Notes under the pieces: generated by a model
What the model was told of the DNA's origin: nothing
What the model saw: the letters and a program-made list of their open reading frames with translations, nothing else
Databases searched by the model: none
In this document: positions 22,451 to 34,118 of the stretch, piece by piece
How the letters are laid out: each line of letters opens with the position of its first letter
Position numbering within the stretch: position 1 is the stretch's first letter
Assembly: GCA_023055505.1 (NCBI GenBank)
Contig: JALIRH010000026.1
Location: 11,019,106 to 11,083,105, forward strand
Source: Callipepla californica brunnescens
Taxonomy: Eukaryota > Chordata > Aves > Galliformes > Odontophoridae
DNA: 64,000 nt
Direction of reading: 5' to 3'
Made by a program: the position numbers and the translations under genes

Positions 22451-24917
22451 TATAGCTAAAATTTTCATAAAAGTGCTAAAGAAAAAAAGCTTGTCAAGAA
22501 TTATGCTTTTCCAGGGCTTTCATTCAAGAGCCTTAAACAAAGAAAGAGCTGATCACATTCATCCAGACCACCCAATGTCTTATCATATTTGTGAGCATTT
22601 TTTTGGTATTGCCAGTCGTGTGAAATTTTTTTGACCACCTGTCAAGATGTAGACATGGAAAAAAAGGACATTTTCTTTCTTGTCTCAAGTAGGAATTTTG
22701 AAACAGTAAGAAACAGTTGCTTATTTTAAGCAATTACCATTCATCTTTTCTTTGCTATGCTTTTTGATACGCTGTTCTTAACGCTCAGTACTATTATGTT
22801 TTTCTTGTCACTGTATCCTAGTGAATGTGCCATTATTTGTATGTGTATATATACATTTATTTTTGTGTGTATGTGTCTATAAAGAACTTTGGTTCTGATC
22901 TCATCACATTATTAACCCAACTATTAATCTGGATGTTAAGACCTAGTTCCTGCATTTTAATAGAAAAGACTGAATTACATTTTTAAAAAAGCATTTCATC
23001 TGCAGTTAAAATCTGTAGTGTGATATTTTTGAAGATTTGGTTCAGGAAAACAGAAGAAAAATAATTAATTGTCATCACAATAAAAGGATTGACTTTTATA
23101 GTAAGGAAAAAACAGTCTCAGTGTCGACATTCCTTGGGCTATTTTTTCTTTTTTCTCTCATAGGCATGGCTTCCATGCTACATACCACAATCAGTCCAAC
23201 CCCACTAACAAACCACATTTTGGAATTGATCTAGTTGATTCTCCAGTGCCATTTACAATAGGAGCAGTATAATAAAACACTCTAATTTCAATCTGATATT
23301 GACATCTCTTACTCAAGAATCTCTTTATTTTCCTTTGGACCCCCGTGAAAATTGAGTTTGGAGAATAATGAACTCCAGGAAAAATCTGGAGCTCTTTAAC
23401 TATTCGAATGATACAAATCCTGTCATAATAGATTGACATTATTCAGTGTGCAGCACTGGTAAAACTTTTTTCTAATAAATACTTTAGTTGTTTGTTACCA
23501 CTAGAAGAAGAGATTAATTTACAAATTGTTCATCCTTCCTGTTCATCATTCCAGAACTGCTAGTCCACTTGTCTCTAGCTACTGTGTGCAATTACTGTAC
23601 AGGCTGCCAGGAAGAGAAGCATAATGAAATAGTGTGTTCTTCAATTAACGATGGCAGATCAAGTGGAAAATATTGCTAAGAAAACATTTCTTAGCTGCTC
23701 TTCTCCAGAACACACAAAGTGTGTTTAGGAAGAAAAACAGAGGCATCCTTTTCTGGTGCCTGTTGCAGGGTACAGCTATTTGAAACAACCTGTTTAGGGT
23801 AAGAAATAATGCACACAAAATGTATCTTGCTGTTAGGAAATGCACACTTGGTTCCCAATGCTTTATTAATTAACATGCAACTGTTATTGCACTTATCCTC
23901 CCAAATGCCTAGAGATAACAAGGTGCTATTTTTGATATCCTCACGAAGAGGAGGAAGAGGTTCAGAGAATGAGAGACTGTGAGAACAGGGAATGAGACCA
24001 AAGCATTTTCAAGTATTTTAGCTCAGTTATGTTAGCTGTTTCTCTCCTTGTGTGTCTTCTCTTTCTTCCTGTAGGAGAGAACGATAGCACAGATAACATG
24101 GGTACTTTGGTTGGGACCATTTTATGTGAGGTAGATATTTCTAAGCTTTCTCTTGGTATACCTTGACTGCGTATACTCTGTAGTAGCTCCAGCAATAATG
24201 AAGGAGGCAATCTAAAATGCTTTAAAACATCAACTCGATGTCAATTTTTAGAGATGGATACTGAGTCAGGAAGAGACCTTTTTATGTTCTCTGCTGGACA
24301 TTGGTTCCTCTTGCATAAAATATAGCAGTGTTAGTTTGTGCAATTGTTTAAAACATGGGCTTATGACAGAAAGTGAAGACGGTCTGAGAGAGAAAAGCCA
24401 AGAGTGTATGCTGTTCCATTCATTGACTCAGGAGCTGCTACACTCCTCTCTGCCTTTCCAATTTCATATGCCTGTCACCTTTCATCTCATTCCAGCTTCC
24501 AGGATGGTGGTCTGTCCTCCTCCTGGTTCCCTCCTCTTTGCTGAAACTCAGACTGTACCAGGAAGAACTTGCTGGGGGGATCTGTCTTGAATTTGTAGAA
24601 AAATACCGTCTTGGTGCCTTTTTTATTTTGTTCTTTTTGTAGCTGTCTGCTTTGGAACTTGCTAACATGAGTGCTAACAGTTTTGAATGACGTTTCTGTT
24701 CTCTGGTTATGTGTGTGTATATGTGTATAGAGCCCAGACTCTGCAAGTGTCCTGTGAGATGTTTTGGAAACTAAGTGAACTATTGTTACATTTCACATCT
24801 CTAAACACTAGATCTAAGTGCGTCCTTCCCACTGTCATATTTAGCTTTTGTTTCTTATTGAGTTTATTCTAATTAGTGTGTGGTTTGCTTAATTTGGATT
24901 TTAAAGTGAATAAGATC

Positions 24918-24940
24918 TTTTTTTTTTTTTTTTTTTTTTT
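24918..24940 (+). repeat. Poly-T tract, about 23 T
   Basis: Uninterrupted T run; no recognisable retroelement sequence adjoins it, so it is a simple repeat rather than an insertion tail. Confidence 0.9.
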
Positions 24941-27087
24941 GTTGGATAATACTGAGCAGTTGCATGCAAGTAACTACCTACAAATAAATTCCATAGGTAG
25001 AATTAGTAACAAACAACATTTTTGTAGATTGAAATTTGTATTTGAGATTGCTCACTTGCAACATAAAATAGCAGGTCAGCCATGAAAAATAAAATCAAAA
25101 GAGTGCCCAGATGAGGTTTTTATTAAATAAAATTTTATCAGAATTGTTTCTTCATAGATTGATTAACTCACTTTTTCTTTATGGGTTAGCTTCTTCTTTG
25201 TTTGTTTTCGTTTTTGATAATGTTGTATCATTCCATTGGATAAGACAAACGTACCTGCATTTTTAAGAATCTTTTTTTCTTTCGTAAATAATCTATTTTA
25301 ATCTTCAGTACAGTAGATGACCTGATTTACCATCCTTGTAGCTGAAAAATGTCATCTGTGTATAATTGTTGTGCTCTAATGCTCCCTTTGGTCAAATGGC
25401 TGAGATTACTCAAGCGATCTGTAACAACCTCTAGTTATTTGCTGTTTTCCTTTAGCTAATTCATGTTATTCTGTTGGATTACATGGTGTTCCAGTTTTAT
25501 TGAATAACACATCATAACTATGGAAATTGCAGTATTTCAGTTCTCTGGAAACAATTTCTTAGTACTGCAATGCTTGCCTACCTTTATTCTTTAAATGTTT
25601 TTATTAACCTCTAGCAAATGACTGACATACAAGATACACCTTAGGTATATTTTAAAACATTTCATCCTTGATGAAAAACTGTAGATAAACTTTGCTGTTC
25701 AAGGTGCATTGCTTTAATCAGTGTCACTGGCAGTTAAAAATGAGTAATGATTCATCAAAAGACTTAGCAAAATAAAGACATTTACAGTGGCTTAACTCCA
25801 AAAGCATTGTTGTCCTTGCAGCTGTTGTTTTACTCCATTTCATTTTTTCCAAGAGCCATACTATCTGCAGATATGACACTTGAAGATTCAGGAAGAATTG
25901 ACACTTCACTTATTAGGAATGTCTCTGTTTTTCCATTACTAAATGTTATATTATGTTCTAGCTGTAGGGGAAAAAAATCACTTGGATGAATATACATCAG
26001 AGCATATGATTAATGAAAAGCCAAGAACAAATGTGAATGCATCTCTGAGTAGGGAATGAATCTGACAAGCTTATCTGATATTTTCCTCCTCTTTATCTCC
26101 TGGGATTCGGACGTTATTGTTTACAAATCTGTTCTTTGGCTTGGATATTGCAACGGTAATTGTTCAGCGATTGAACTGGGGATTGTTTATCTTGTGTATG
26201 ACTAGGTTGTTTGTAATTACTCCAGGGACACTGTTAGAAATGTGGAGGATTTTCTAGTGTCGTCAGGATTCTGGGAACACTCCCATGAATGGGCTCCAGA
26301 TGCCCAAGAAGGACTCCATGCTAGAGCTCTCCTGCAAGAGAGAATTGTTCTTGGGTTCTGTGCTCTGTGCAGGATGGGCCTACTCAGAAGGAAGGACTCA
26401 AACTGTAATAGGAGTACCACATTTTCTAATAGTCTTGTATATGTTGGCGTGTGATATGTGTGGGGAAAAACATGTAGTGGTGACTGGTAGATGCCAAGTT
26501 CAGGCAAGGTCCTACTCTGAATGTGTCATGATGGTCTCGGGAGTATAAAATGGTTGTGCTACTGATGGACAAGCAAAGGGCACAGGTTTTGTTGTTGATC
26601 TTTCTACTTCAGTCACTATCAATACCAATAGAGCAGATACTACTTGTGTTAATACTGCTAGAGGAATTAGCATGCTTAAGATTCTACTAATTGTTCAGGC
26701 TGTGCTACCCATGCTAAATTCAATGCTCAGAATACAGATGTTGAAATGTTTTCTCTATTACTGCTAGAGAATTTTTCTCTATTACTGTTAGAGAAATTAG
26801 GGCTAAGAAACATATCAAAATGTAATCCATTTATTTTACCTAGGCTACAGTAATTATTCTCTCAGTATATGTCTACAATAAATTTTTATAGTACACAAAA
26901 TATATGTCAGAATAAAAGAAGCCTTTATTTTGCTTCATGATGGGTATTCCATGTGTTTTTTTTCTCTTTTTTTTTTATGTATATATTGGAAGTAGATCAT
27001 AGAATTTGCATTTGAACCATAATAGGACTTGTAATATAAAACTGCATCCAGGAATGCTTCTGTAACTTGTTTTCTTTTTTGTATACT

Positions 27088-27164
27088 AGAGTGATATATT
27101 ATATATATCACTCTATATATATATATATCACTCTATATATATACATAATTTTTTTTTTTTTTTT
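27088..27164. repeat. AT-rich hairpin plus duplicated 20-bp unit and poly-T
   Basis: agagtgatatat (27088-27099) and atatatcactct (27103-27114) are perfect inverted repeats with a 3-base loop. The following 20-base unit (atatatatcactctatatat) is present twice in tandem (27101-27140), then a T run to 27164. Confidence 0.85.
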
Positions 27165-28080
27165 CAAAACAAAAAGGATAGTGTGTCCTCTTGTATTCTG
27201 GCTAATTACATTTTTCCGGACCTTACCCTCTCCCATCCACTTTTTCCATTTTATTTCCTACCTCTTATGTGAAGATTTCATTTTTGTGTGTAATAAAATA
27301 ATGACAGTTCATCTTTCTCACATTACTAAGTTAAATCTTGTGATTAGATTATTTTACTAAATGTGATAATCATTTTACACTGCTGAGTTTTTGTATATCA
27401 TATATACATATATATATATACACAGTTCAATAAATTATGGCTTATTTGAAACAAAATTTTTTACCATGATTTTCCAGTTTTACCTGTCAAAATTCTATCA
27501 CAGTTAGACTTTTTACTTGTATTTTCACTATTTGAAGGCATCTGTTAGAAAAAGAATGAGCATATGTAAAAATATGGTCATAATTTGGTCAGTGAAGTAG
27601 AGTCCTGCAGCATTCAAATGTCCTGGAATTTTTCAACTGTCTTACTACTTCTGGATTCTTGGTCTTCTGTGTTGCAGAAAAATACAGCACAACCAATCTT
27701 CTGTCTTACTGTACAAAATTCGTTGGTTGAAAATGTTCAGGTTATTATCAACTTTTGTTAGTCATTGTTATTTTGTTGACAGTGTAATACACCTCTATGT
27801 AAGAAAGATTTGATGCTCCGTCTGATGCTGAATAAAGGAGCTGGAATTGGAAATGCTTGTCTGTTAATACTGGCTAGTCAGATCTTTGGCTGTGTATAGG
27901 CTTGGTCCAGCTTAGCAGCATTGGATCATGGATAACATAATTCTCCAGCTGTTTCAGAATAATCTAGAGGGAAGCAGTACACTAAATTGGAGACAGATGG
28001 ATAGCAAGACATTTAATCACTGAATGTTTTGTGTAGCAGGTTCAAGTCAGTTGTCTGACACAATGCTTTTGTTTTTGCAG

Positions 28081-28120
28081 GAAACGAAAACAACACCTAG
28101 AAACCAAGTGGCTAATGGTG
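28081..28120 (+). CDS. Candidate internal exon, phase 0-1
   Basis: Very good splice borders: acceptor tgcttttgtttttgcag, donor AATGGTG|gtgagt. Phase 0 reads ETKTTPRNQVANG with one base left over. The two other frames either stop or fail to join. The leftover G joins the first two bases of 33285 (GA) to make a glycine codon, giving ...VANGGNKRKK. The quality of both splice sites makes this one of the more credible exons. No family assigned. Confidence 0.42.
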
Positions 28121-30526
28121 GTGAGTTACCATTTTTATCTTCTTTCTGCAATTATTTTCTTTTTGCCTTGTTTCTTGTTTGATATGAGTTTTGCATTGCA
28201 AATGAATTTTTAAGCTTTTTCATCAAGGTCTTCACTGTGGATAGGAGCCTCTTGCATATGATCACATCCATTATGTTCAAAAAGCATGAGCAGGTTGTAT
28301 GACCTCTGGCGTTTTCTGTTGTGCTCTATTTTATTGAATTTCATAAGTGAGCAGTCCAGACTGTGTTAAGTAAACAGTATGTGACCAGCTGAAAGGTCCA
28401 TGACTCAGTGAGTGGATAAGATTAAAGTGGAAGAGATTAGAATGTGACTTGGATATATTGAGTGTCAAGGCCTACTTTCCGAGTTATCTGCAGTGCACAG
28501 CAGTTATTCCAAAGCAGCAATAGATGTTGCTCCGCGTGTCAGTTGTTATCACCTCTTTTCCCACTAAAAGTGCTTGAGTGTTTCTGTTCAGCAGTGTTTG
28601 GCAAAGATTCTGATGTTCGGGGCGTTATTCCACTTTTGGAGATCCTTGCTTGCTGAGCTAGATTTGACCCTGGATTGAGGGAAGGGTGTGGATGCTTGAT
28701 TCTTTTCTTACTTGTTTTCCCGTGCACACATTGAGTACGTTAGAATAAAAACTTCCAGTAATTTGTCATCTTTGAAAGTTGTGATTATGAATGCATTAGA
28801 AAATACCGTCTTTTCTGTCATCACTTTAATGTGCATAGGATTAGCCATGGAGCTTAAGTAGCTAAAATTTTGAATCCTCAAAAACATTTGTACCAAAAGT
28901 AAGCAAGAAAAAATACAAAAAAAAAAAAAAAAAGGAAATAATAAAATGGAACTGAGTAGCATGACAGGGCTGCTATATATCAAATAAAACAAAAACATTA
29001 TATTATCTATATAGAGTTAAGCCTTCCAAGATTGATTAATTGGGTGAATGTTCTAGGGGCACCTTTATTAGGATATGCTAGATTACAGAGAAAGTGTTCA
29101 AAAAACATTGTATTATAGTGTCTTTCTTAGGGTTCTCTATATTTGCGGGGAAAATTGAGCCATGAAGTCAGTGGGAAATTTGCCCCAGGGAGAAAACACA
29201 GGGTCATAAGCTTCTTTGCCTAGCACTTGTCATGCTCTTTGTGTTTTATTAATAATATTATTTAAATAAAATTAATGCATCTGTTACGGAGGCATTTTTT
29301 CTACTCTGATAAAGCAGTATGACTTTTGTCGTTACTTTTATTCTGTGAAATTACTTTCTGTATGTTTCATAAGAAGATAAGTAGTGACAGAATGGTGTAG
29401 TTTACTATATGGATTCCTAATGTTCATTGAAATATTGTATTTCAGGTAAATTGCCTAAAGGAACCAAAACTGGAGATTGTTTCTAAAAGCAACCCTAATG
29501 AATATTTATGTTTAAGATGTGTCTGAATGTTCTGTGCCAAATACTTCTGTAGAAATGAGTCTGGAAATCAATGTGTTGTTGCTGCATAGGCCCACCTCTG
29601 GTCAAATATATTGAAGAAGTTATGGTCTCAAGATAGACTTTATGGCTTATTCATGTTTAAGTTCTGAAACAAATGGTCTCATTTTGGACAGTAGTATGCT
29701 TGTAGCAGTAACATTTGCTTGAAATTGAGCTGAATAGTTAATGTGTGTTAGGGTGAAGCAACAGTTGGGGAAGGACTGGAACAGGACAAGCAGCAGTTGC
29801 AGCACATCACAAGCCTAGATGGAAAAAAAAAGACTATTAGTAGACTTATTTCTACTTTTGAGAGGATATAAAAATAGCATTTATGGTTATAAGAGTGATC
29901 CCTAAATATCATTCACAAATTCTGGCTCCAGACAGCAGTTGGTTTCTGAGTGCTAGGTTTCGCAGCTGAAGTGAGACTTACAGCTCTTCTCTCACTTTCT
30001 TTGTAGCTTTCCTTTGAATGTTTCTGAGATTCACTGTTGCAATAATACAGAGATTTCACAGTTAATAGATCCAGCCCAGAACTCTCACTGATTGCTGCTT
30101 AAGAGCACTGCAGGGTGTGCATCATACAATTTGTTTTCATCCTTGTATGAAGCATTTCTTGCATGGTGGTCCATGACTCTGGAGAGAAGACTCAGCACTA
30201 ATTCCTTCTGTTTCTTTCTCTCTCTCTTTTTTTTTTTTTTCCCTGAACTCCAGAAAGTTATCTTCATTTTACACCTCCTAAATGTCAGATCAGAGCCTCT
30301 TATCCAAGAAGCCTTCCCAGGTTGCAGCAGCTTAGGAAAAAGCTGGTCTTTCCTATTTGTATAGGGTTTTGATTTGTTCATCAGTTTCCTTTGAATGTGC
30401 AAATGCCTGTATTCCTTTTATCTTGTAAAATATACCCATGAAATAGTATATTAAATAATTTATTAGCCTGATGCTTTCTTTAGTTGCCCTGTCTCAGAGA
30501 ATCTGCAAAAAAAGGCTCCTGAGGAG

Positions 30527-30557
30527 TTTTTTGTTTGTTTGTTTGTTTGTTTGTTTT
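30527..30557 (+). repeat. (TTTG)n microsatellite
   Basis: About seven TTTG tetranucleotides with short T flanks. Confidence 0.9.
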
Positions 30558-32052
30558 GACAAGGGCACAAACCATTCTCTTTTATTCCTCAAGTGCTCCT
30601 AGTCTGAATATTTCCAGTGCAAAGGGAACGCAGTCCTATTACTTGTGTGATTAAGCTATTCTGACTTCTGGAGCAGCTTTATTTCATAGAACATTTCTAA
30701 TTTTAATTAGGAATGTGTGGCCTTGAAATAGAATTAAATGGGTGTCCTTCCCTTTCCAGGTACATCCCCTTAATGGATTTATATTCAGTGTAGCAGTTTG
30801 ACAGCATGTGTTTTCAGTTGAAGTTGATGACAGATCAGCAGGTCAAGTGTAGCGGTACTATAGATAGTGGTAAAAATGAGTTTCTGAAGATATAAAGAAG
30901 GAAATTTAGACATAAGTGGATTCAACAATGAATCTACTAGGATACTGAGTATTTTACGTTGTCCAAAGAGTTAGGGTAAAGTTGCATCCATATGTATACT
31001 AATAACTTGTGTTGATTGACCTGGATTGATCTAACATTACTGTAGACAGTCTGGTATGTAGTTGCGTTTGCAACTGTAAGCTGTACACTAGAACGTAGTG
31101 TGAAGGTTCATAAGGAAAACATTAAATGTCTGTATAGGAACCTGCTAAGCTGTATCATTTAGACTAATGCCTTGTGCTAGTTACCCTGTGGAAAATTCCT
31201 CATCCCAATATAAAATCATAATGAAAAGGCTAGGATAGTTTCCAGTAGACAAGATACTAAAAAGAACTGCAATAAAATAAGATAAAAAAAAAAGGTTCAG
31301 AGAAGGTAATGCAGCACAGAAACACTTGTGAAATTTCAAGAAAGCAGATTCAAAACTGATGGAAAGAAATACCAACATAATGTGTGGTTGGGACCTCCAC
31401 CATTTATGTCATGAAAGACAGAAATTTAATGAGGGTGGAAAAGGAATTTAAAGTTTTAGATAACAAAATAATATAGAATTACCTTAACTGATTTTTCATA
31501 ACCATAGAAGTTCTGTTCCCCATTTCAGAGATTCTATGATTCTAAGAGTTTTGTGGTTGAAAAATCTCTCAAATTTGTGATTCAAATATCTGAGCATAAG
31601 AGAAGAAAATAATAAATTTAGCATGGAAACGATCTGTCCTGCATAGCTCCTAATCTTGGATTCTGTTTTAGGGATGAGATAGAAAGGAGCAGATGCAGAA
31701 TAATGTATATCCAGAGACTATCTGAGCTGACCCATCTCATGGGCTGCTGGTTGTCCTATATATACTTTCCTCAGGGGTTTTGAGTGCTTGTTGCTCAATC
31801 AGGTGCTGGTGACTGTAAATGCTAGGACACTGATGCGCTGAATTTTGGAACTGATCCTACAATCCAGTGTGTTTAAACTTCAAGTAACCTGCCATACTGC
31901 AATATGAATGAAGTTAGGATTTTGATGTTCATATGCCATGACATTAAAATCTGACATGAAACTAAAGTCTAAGGCAATAATTACCTCTTAATCTAAGTAA
32001 AAATGAGATGATAGTCCTTGATATGGGATATGATACAGCTTTCAGTTTTCAC

Positions 32053-32117
32053 AGTTGGACTAGATGATCTTGGAGGTCTTTTCCAATCTTAATGAATCTA
32101 CAGTTCTATGATTTCAG
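32053..32117 (+). mobile_element. CR1 3' end fragment, plus strand
   Basis: agttggactagatgatcttg, then gaggtcttttccaatcttaatgaatct and attctatg-like octamer tail (agttctatgatt) are the CR1 3' terminus. Only about 65 bases are present, a strongly 5'-truncated insertion. Confidence 0.8.
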
Positions 32118-32416
32118 TTTATTTACTGTCAATCTTTTATTGATTTCTGAGGTAGTTTTGGGATCTACAGGAATAAGAAAAAATGCATTAACATTTTCAT
32201 AAGTAAAAGAAAAAAATGTCTGCATTCGCCCTTTTAGATCTTTTTGAAACACAAAATGACAGAGCTGGATGAGCTCTAATAGATACTCAAATAGATACTT
32301 TTTTTGTTAGTCTTCCAGCCTCACAAAGCACCAATGAAAAGAAAATGAATTGAGCTTTTGTTGTATTATTACATTTTCCTAGAAGAGGTTTTTTTCTTTT
32401 TTTTTAAAGTTAGCTT

Positions 32417-32590
32417 TAAGCTATCTATATATATATATATATATTATTATATTTTATCCACATATAAAATAAATTTTAAATAATAAATATTAAATTCTAT
32501 ACAAATAATAAAATATTGAATTAAATCTAATTAATAATAATATAATATTTATATTTTAATATATTATATATAATATAACATTTTATTTAT
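32417..32590. repeat. AT-rich low-complexity block
   Basis: Begins with a (TA)10-like run (about 32423-32444), then continues for ~150 bases with almost only A and T (repeated aataaatattaaa, ataatataat motifs). Duplex stability would be low. No coding content. Confidence 0.85.
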
Positions 32591-33284
32591 TTTAAGCTAT
32601 TCGTAATTGTAAATCCTAGTTATAAAGCACTTCCAGTCAAACAGTTTAGTCACTTTGATTCCTTGGTTGATAACTTTTATAATGCTATCCCTTAATAGCC
32701 AAGGTTGTACTTTAAGCACTGTCATAGTTTTCTGATTTTTGATATTGGTATTCTACAACATCATGTAGTGCACTGAGAATTAAAGAGTTAATGCTTCAGC
32801 TCCATGGATCATCAGATACAGACTAGATGCAGACAATGACAGTTATGTAATAGCAGATTTATCAAATAGTAATGTGAACAAACTAAAAGCTCCATTTGGA
32901 TTTTGCACATTTCTACAGTCTTTGGTCTGCAATACATGTTTCTATCTGTGCTGTTTATATGAAAGACAGCGCTGACATACTGTCATTGGTATAATAATGT
33001 AGCGGTTATATAGTTCTGTTTTGTAATGTATAATCTTACAGCCATATTACTGTGATGGAAGCATACTTTATCCCCATTGCAGATACTAGGTCAAATGTTT
33101 TTATGTAGACTTGCGTATCTATTTGTGTTCACCCAAGACCAACCTCACATTGTCAGCCTCTGCCCTTTGTCTACTATGGAATACTTAGTAGTGTTGTCAA
33201 GACAGATGTGGGTCAGCTTGTGTTGCTTGCATCCAGAATTTGTAGTTGAATTTCAGAATTTCTAATTGTTCACCTGCTCCACAG

Positions 33285-33328
33285 GAAATAAGAGGAAAAA
33301 GACAGCTCGCATCAAAAAAGTGAGGCAG
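33285..33328 (+). CDS. Candidate internal exon, lysine-rich, phase 1-0
   Basis: The acceptor is tgttcacctgctccacag. Entered in phase 1 (two bases completing glycine), the frame reads NKRKKTARIKKVRQ. Two donors are possible, 9 bases apart: AAAAAA|gtgagg after 33319, or GGCAG|gtgtca after 33328. Both keep phase 0, differing by the residues VRQ. The basic cluster KRKK...RIKK resembles a nuclear localisation or nucleic-acid-binding stretch, but A-rich DNA gives lysine easily. Joins in phase with 28081 and 43467. Confidence 0.4.
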
Positions 33329-34024
33329 GTGTCATATTATTTATTTTGTTTAATCATATCTGATCAAAATTCTTCATTCCTTCGGTTTTCCTCTAAAAAA
33401 AGTCATTGTCACTTTTTAATAATATTCTAGTTTTCTTCCATTATTGCTCTTTGTTTCCTCTTCCCCAGCCCCACAAATAGGAGTTAGCATGGCAAAGAAC
33501 ATTGGAAATCTCAGTGATTAAGAAATGATTATAAACTTGACACACAAAAAAATGCCGCTGATAGCCAGGAAGTCTTCTCTTTTCAGCAGGAGAAAGATCA
33601 CGAGTTCTCCCTTATTTAGAAGGTTATATTTTTACAATCTTTAATCAGCTAGCTGCAACTAGTTCCTAAAAAGAACAAGTTTTGTTACAAACAACAAGGC
33701 AGGGAACTTACAGAGGTATAAATAGTGCATCATAACTGCTTATGCCCAGCTCTAGCACTTCTAGTCATTACTTCATAAATGTAGACTTTGAGGTATAATT
33801 TACCAGTCCAGTCACGTGGTTTCCAGTCTTTTATTCTTCAGATACAGTCTAAACACCAAAGGAAATTATAGTACACTGGTTGTGGTCTGTGTCATTCAGA
33901 AAACATTATCTACCATATGTTGCTCTGTAAATCATCTAATCTGTTTTACACTTCATTCTCCATTCTTTCATTAATGAAAAGTAGGTTTGGCCCCAGTGTT
34001 CTCATTGTTGCAAAAAAGATGTAT

Positions 34025-34118
34025 AGCAATAATAATAATAGTAAATAACATATAATTATATAATATATATCTATATAAAATATAGATAATAATAATTGTT
34101 ATTATTGTTGTTATTGTA
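34025..34118. repeat. AAT/ATT-rich inverted microsatellite
   Basis: An (AAT)n run at 34028-34041 is followed by AT-rich sequence, another AAT run and then a (TTATTG/ATT)n run to 34118. AAT and ATT halves are complementary, so the segment can fold on itself. Confidence 0.8.

Larger units (their letters stand above)
22451..28080. other. Intron-like region with homopolymers and AT repeats
   Basis: Contains a 23-T run at 24918-24940, AT palindromic repeats near 27088-27140 and further (AT)n near 27398-27420. Segments around 24400-24600 and 26240-26550 are slightly richer in GC and have 84-87 codon frames without usable donors. No gene supported. Confidence 0.5.
28121..33284. other. Intron-like region with simple repeats and one CR1 tail
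   Basis: Holds a poly-A run at 28917-28933, poly-T near 30227-30240, a TTTG repeat (30527-30557), the CR1 end at 32053-32117 and an extremely AT-rich block at 32417-32590. No gene supported in between. Confidence 0.5.

Noticed and set aside
22191..22634. 147-codon + strand frame
   Set aside because: It runs through the mariner element antisense to its transposase remnant and beyond its end; it has no domain and is accidental.
27067..27360. 97-codon + strand frame rich in Ile/Tyr/Phe
   Set aside because: Produced by the AT microsatellite and poly-T run, not by a gene.
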